Positions 14,258-15,922 of a DNA stretch of 15,922 nucleotides are shown in pieces. Under the pieces are notes generated by a model. It did not search any database and was not told the origin of the DNA. It saw only the letters and a list, made by a program, of their open reading frames with translations. Each line of letters starts with the position of its first letter. The first letter of the stretch is position 1. The position numbers and the translations under genes are program-made. Source of the DNA: an uncultured Alistipes sp. (lineage in GTDB: Bacteria > Bacteroidota > Bacteroidia > Bacteroidales > Rikenellaceae); the NCBI GenBank assembly GCA_910586375.1, contig CAJUIE010000024.1:1-15922 (forward strand), given 5' to 3'.

Positions 14258-15498
14258 ATAGTCGTCATTTGAACTTTTACTTGAATTGTTCCGTCTGAAA
14301 ATTTGATTTCCAGATCATTGCCGGGTTTTGCGTCGGCTGCGCAGGTCAGGAGCCGGTCGTTGTTGTGCACCAGAGCGAATCCTAATTTCACGAGCCTTTC
14401 GGGATCGTGCGCCGTCACCATTTCGTGGGCGTGGTCAAGTCGCAGGAACCTCTGAACCAGCGATTCACGAGCTGCTGTGGCGGGCTGTGGAGCCAAACGG
14501 TCGAGCTCTGCCCACTTGCGGGCCAGCAACTCGCCGCTCAGAAGTCGCACCTCTCCGGTCAACTGCTCCAGACGCAGGTGTGCTGCATGGGTGCCTTCGT
14601 GTGTAGCATTGCGCAGTCCGAGTGCCGCGTAGTCGAAGCGTCTTTCCAGCGAGGCAAGCCGGTCGATGAACCATCCTGCCACGGCCGTGGGGGTCTTCAG
14701 CGCCTGGTAGGCCACCATGTCGGCGACGCTGGTGTCCTGGTCGTGGCCGATGCCCGTGATGACGGGCAGCGGAAATTGTGCCACATAGGAGCAGAGCCTG
14801 TAGGCGTTGAAGCAGTTGAGGTCGCTCTTCGAGCCACCGCCGCGGATCAGGGCCACAGCGTCGAATTCCCCGGCGCGGGAGGCTATGGCGCAGAGTGCTT
14901 CGACGATCGATCCTTCGGCCCCGGCCCCCTGGACGAAGGCGTCGAAGAGCGTTGTGTGGAATCGGTAGGGGCTCTTTTCGATCTCCTTGCAGAAGTCGCG
15001 GTAGCCTGCGGCCTGGGCGCTGGAGACTATGGCGATGCGCTGTATGCCGGCGGGCGCGTCGCTCTGGCGGTTCATCTCCCATACTCCGTCGTTTTGTAAC
15101 CTGAGGATCGTCTGCTGGCGTTGTTGCTCCATGTCGCCCAGCGTGTAGGCGGGATCGATGTCCGTAATCTGGAGTGCGAGTCCGTATATTTCGTGGTAGG
15201 TGACCAACACTTTGGCCAGAATCTGCAATCCGCAGGCCAGAGGCAGCCCGGTTCCGGATTCGAAATTCCCGATGATGCGGGGGTAGTGGCTGCTCCAGAT
15301 CACGGCGCGGGCCTGGGCCGTCGGCACACCGTTATCGCTCCCTTTTTCGACCAGTTCGAGGTAGCAATGGCCCGAGTAGTTGCGTTTGATTTCCGAGATT
15401 TCGGCGCTGACCCATACGGGCAGTGCGAAGCGTTCGTCGAGCGTTTGCCTGACGGCTCGCTGGAGCTCACGCAGGGTCATGGGCCGGATTTCGCTCAT
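14242..15498 (-). CDS. xseA: Exodeoxyribonuclease VII large subunit
   Basis: This is the catalytic subunit of exonuclease VII, 418 residues (family 400-450). I use the ATG at 15498, which forms an ATGA overlap with the menA stop and gives the family start MSEIRPMTLRELQRAVRQTL. The frame is open 116 codons further, but that only mirrors menA. Residues 25-115 form the OB-fold nucleic-acid-binding domain (PVWVSAEISEI, HCYLELVE, ARAVIW). The catalytic domain has RIAIVSS (154-160), ALIRGGGSKSDLNCFN (216-231) and ITGIGHDQDTSVADMVAYQALKTPTAVA (247-274), which carries the conserved His252/Asp255 region. Helices at 275-365 are the coiled-coil part that binds XseB. The last 50 residues form a small beta domain. 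The 16-base overlap with xseB implies coupled translation. Confidence 0.95.
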   Translation of the reverse strand: MSEIRPMTLRELQRAVRQTLDERFALPVWVSAEISEIKRNYSGHCYLELVEKGSDNGVPTAQARAVIWSSHYPRIIGNFESGTGLPLACGLQILAKVLVTYHEIYGLALQITDIDPAYTLGDMEQQRQQTILRLQNDGVWEMNRQSDAPAGIQRIAIVSSAQAAGYRDFCKEIEKSPYRFHTTLFDAFVQGAGAEGSIVEALCAIASRAGEFDAVALIRGGGSKSDLNCFNAYRLCSYVAQFPLPVITGIGHDQDTSVADMVAYQALKTPTAVAGWFIDRLASLERRFDYAALGLRNATHEGTHAAHLRLEQLTGEVRLLSGELLARKWAELDRLAPQPATAARESLVQRFLRLDHAHEMVTAHDPERLVKLGFALVHNNDRLLTCAADAKPGNDLEIKFSDGTIQVKVQMTTIWQRK

Positions 15499-15922
15499 CG
15501 TGCCACGATGATTTCGAGGGTAAGCAGCGCTCCGAACAACATGATGTTGCGGGCCGTTTCGCCCAAGCAGACGTTGAGTTCTTCGCCGTGGTCGATGCGG
15601 ACCATCTTGCGCCACGTTGCCACGTGTGCGACCAAATAGGGCAGCAACAGCAGGGGCGTCCACGGACGACTGCCCAGGCCGAGCGGAATGCACAGTGCTA
15701 CAGCGGCCACACCCAGCAGGAGATAACCCCACTTTCCGGCCCTGGCACCCCACGTCACGACGAGGGTGCATTTTCCGCAGTGGGCATCCTCCTCCCGGTC
15801 GCGAAAGTTGTTGATCATCAGCATTGTGTCGATAGCCAGTCCGCAAGCTAAGGCTGTAGCGGTGACGTCGGAGTTCCAGATCCCGGTCTGAATATAGCAG
15901 GTGAATCCCACGGGTACAAGTC
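15495..15922 (-). CDS. menA: 1,4-dihydroxy-2-naphthoate polyprenyltransferase, N-terminus cut by window edge
   Basis: Only the last 141 codons are present; the open frame continues past the right edge, so the true start is outside. MenA is an integral inner-membrane UbiA-family enzyme that attaches the polyprenyl tail to DHNA to make demethylmenaquinone. The diagnostic second Asp-rich loop reads INNFRDREEDAHCGKCTL, between membrane helices. It follows VGFTCYIQTG, a segment that precedes the loop in MenA. Three further hydrophobic helices follow, and the protein ends LLTLEIIVAR. The stop overlaps the xseA start as ATGA. The Cys residues around the Gly-Lys of the loop are unusual but do not disturb the motif. 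It supports a menaquinone-using respiratory chain. Confidence 0.88.
   Translation of the reverse strand, partial: LVPVGFTCYIQTGIWNSDVTATALACGLAIDTMLMINNFRDREEDAHCGKCTLVVTWGARAGKWGYLLLGVAAVALCIPLGLGSRPWTPLLLLPYLVAHVATWRKMVRIDHGEELNVCLGETARNIMLFGALLTLEIIVAR

Noticed and set aside
15499..15846. In-frame extension of xseA upstream of 15498
   Set aside because: It lies wholly within menA in another frame, while the ATG at 15498 gives the family N-terminus and an ATGA overlap.

Overview
The window looks like chromosomal DNA of a GC-rich member of the Bacteroidota, most likely Bacteroidales near Alistipes/Rikenellaceae. The genus is an inference; the phylum is better supported. The support is: Bacteroidota-type promoters (-7 box TAnnTTTG with a TTG or TTTG box about 19-20 bases upstream), lipoproteins including the Bacteroidota Ig-like type with a Pro-Ser-Gly-Gly-Pro N-terminus, a menaquinone gene, and tight ATGA/GTGA gene overlaps. 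I see no insertion sequence, phage gene, CRISPR array or rRNA.

Left block, minus strand (1-5287, read right to left): a polysaccharide/lipid flippase, then DNA polymerase III delta' (holB), folK, a lipoprotein made of two copies of one domain, and an Ig-like lipoprotein cut by the left edge. The last four genes are within 8 bases of each other or overlap by 4 bases, so they are probably one transcript. The flippase is separated from holB by 128 bases that contain hairpins.

Hub (5300-5734): a tRNA-Leu(UAG) on the minus strand with its own consensus promoter and a perfect intrinsic terminator. A divergent plus-strand promoter candidate serves the next pair of genes.

Centre, plus strand (5735-9327): an uncharacterised FAD-dependent dehydrogenase (COG2509 type), followed after only 2 bases by a 678-residue protein that fuses a GT2 and a GT4 glycosyltransferase. 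A separate GT4 glycosyltransferase (9338-10444, minus) converges on it with a 10-base gap. With the flippase and a methyltransferase further right, this suggests surface glycan assembly.

Gap 10445-11070: no convincing protein gene. It holds the promoter and a leader hairpin for the minus-strand GT4 gene. It also holds two plus-strand promoters with identical box spacing (TTTG-N20-TATCTTTG), an ATG-free structured stretch of about 200 bases, and a 12-bp-stem intrinsic terminator. The best reading is an orphan small RNA, and this is the most interesting non-coding signal in the window.

Right block, minus strand (11071-15922): menA (cut by the right edge), xseA, xseB, a SAM-dependent methyltransferase with an unusual nucleotide-binding loop and a Cys4 cluster, and a RelA-type (p)ppGpp synthetase with a visibly degenerate hydrolase site. 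All are coupled by overlaps or an 8-base gap, so they are likely one operon joining menaquinone synthesis, exonuclease VII and the stringent response.

I found no wholly new multi-gene system. The points most worth checking are the orphan RNA, the GT2-GT4 fusion, the duplicated lipoprotein and the hydrolase-degenerate RelA.
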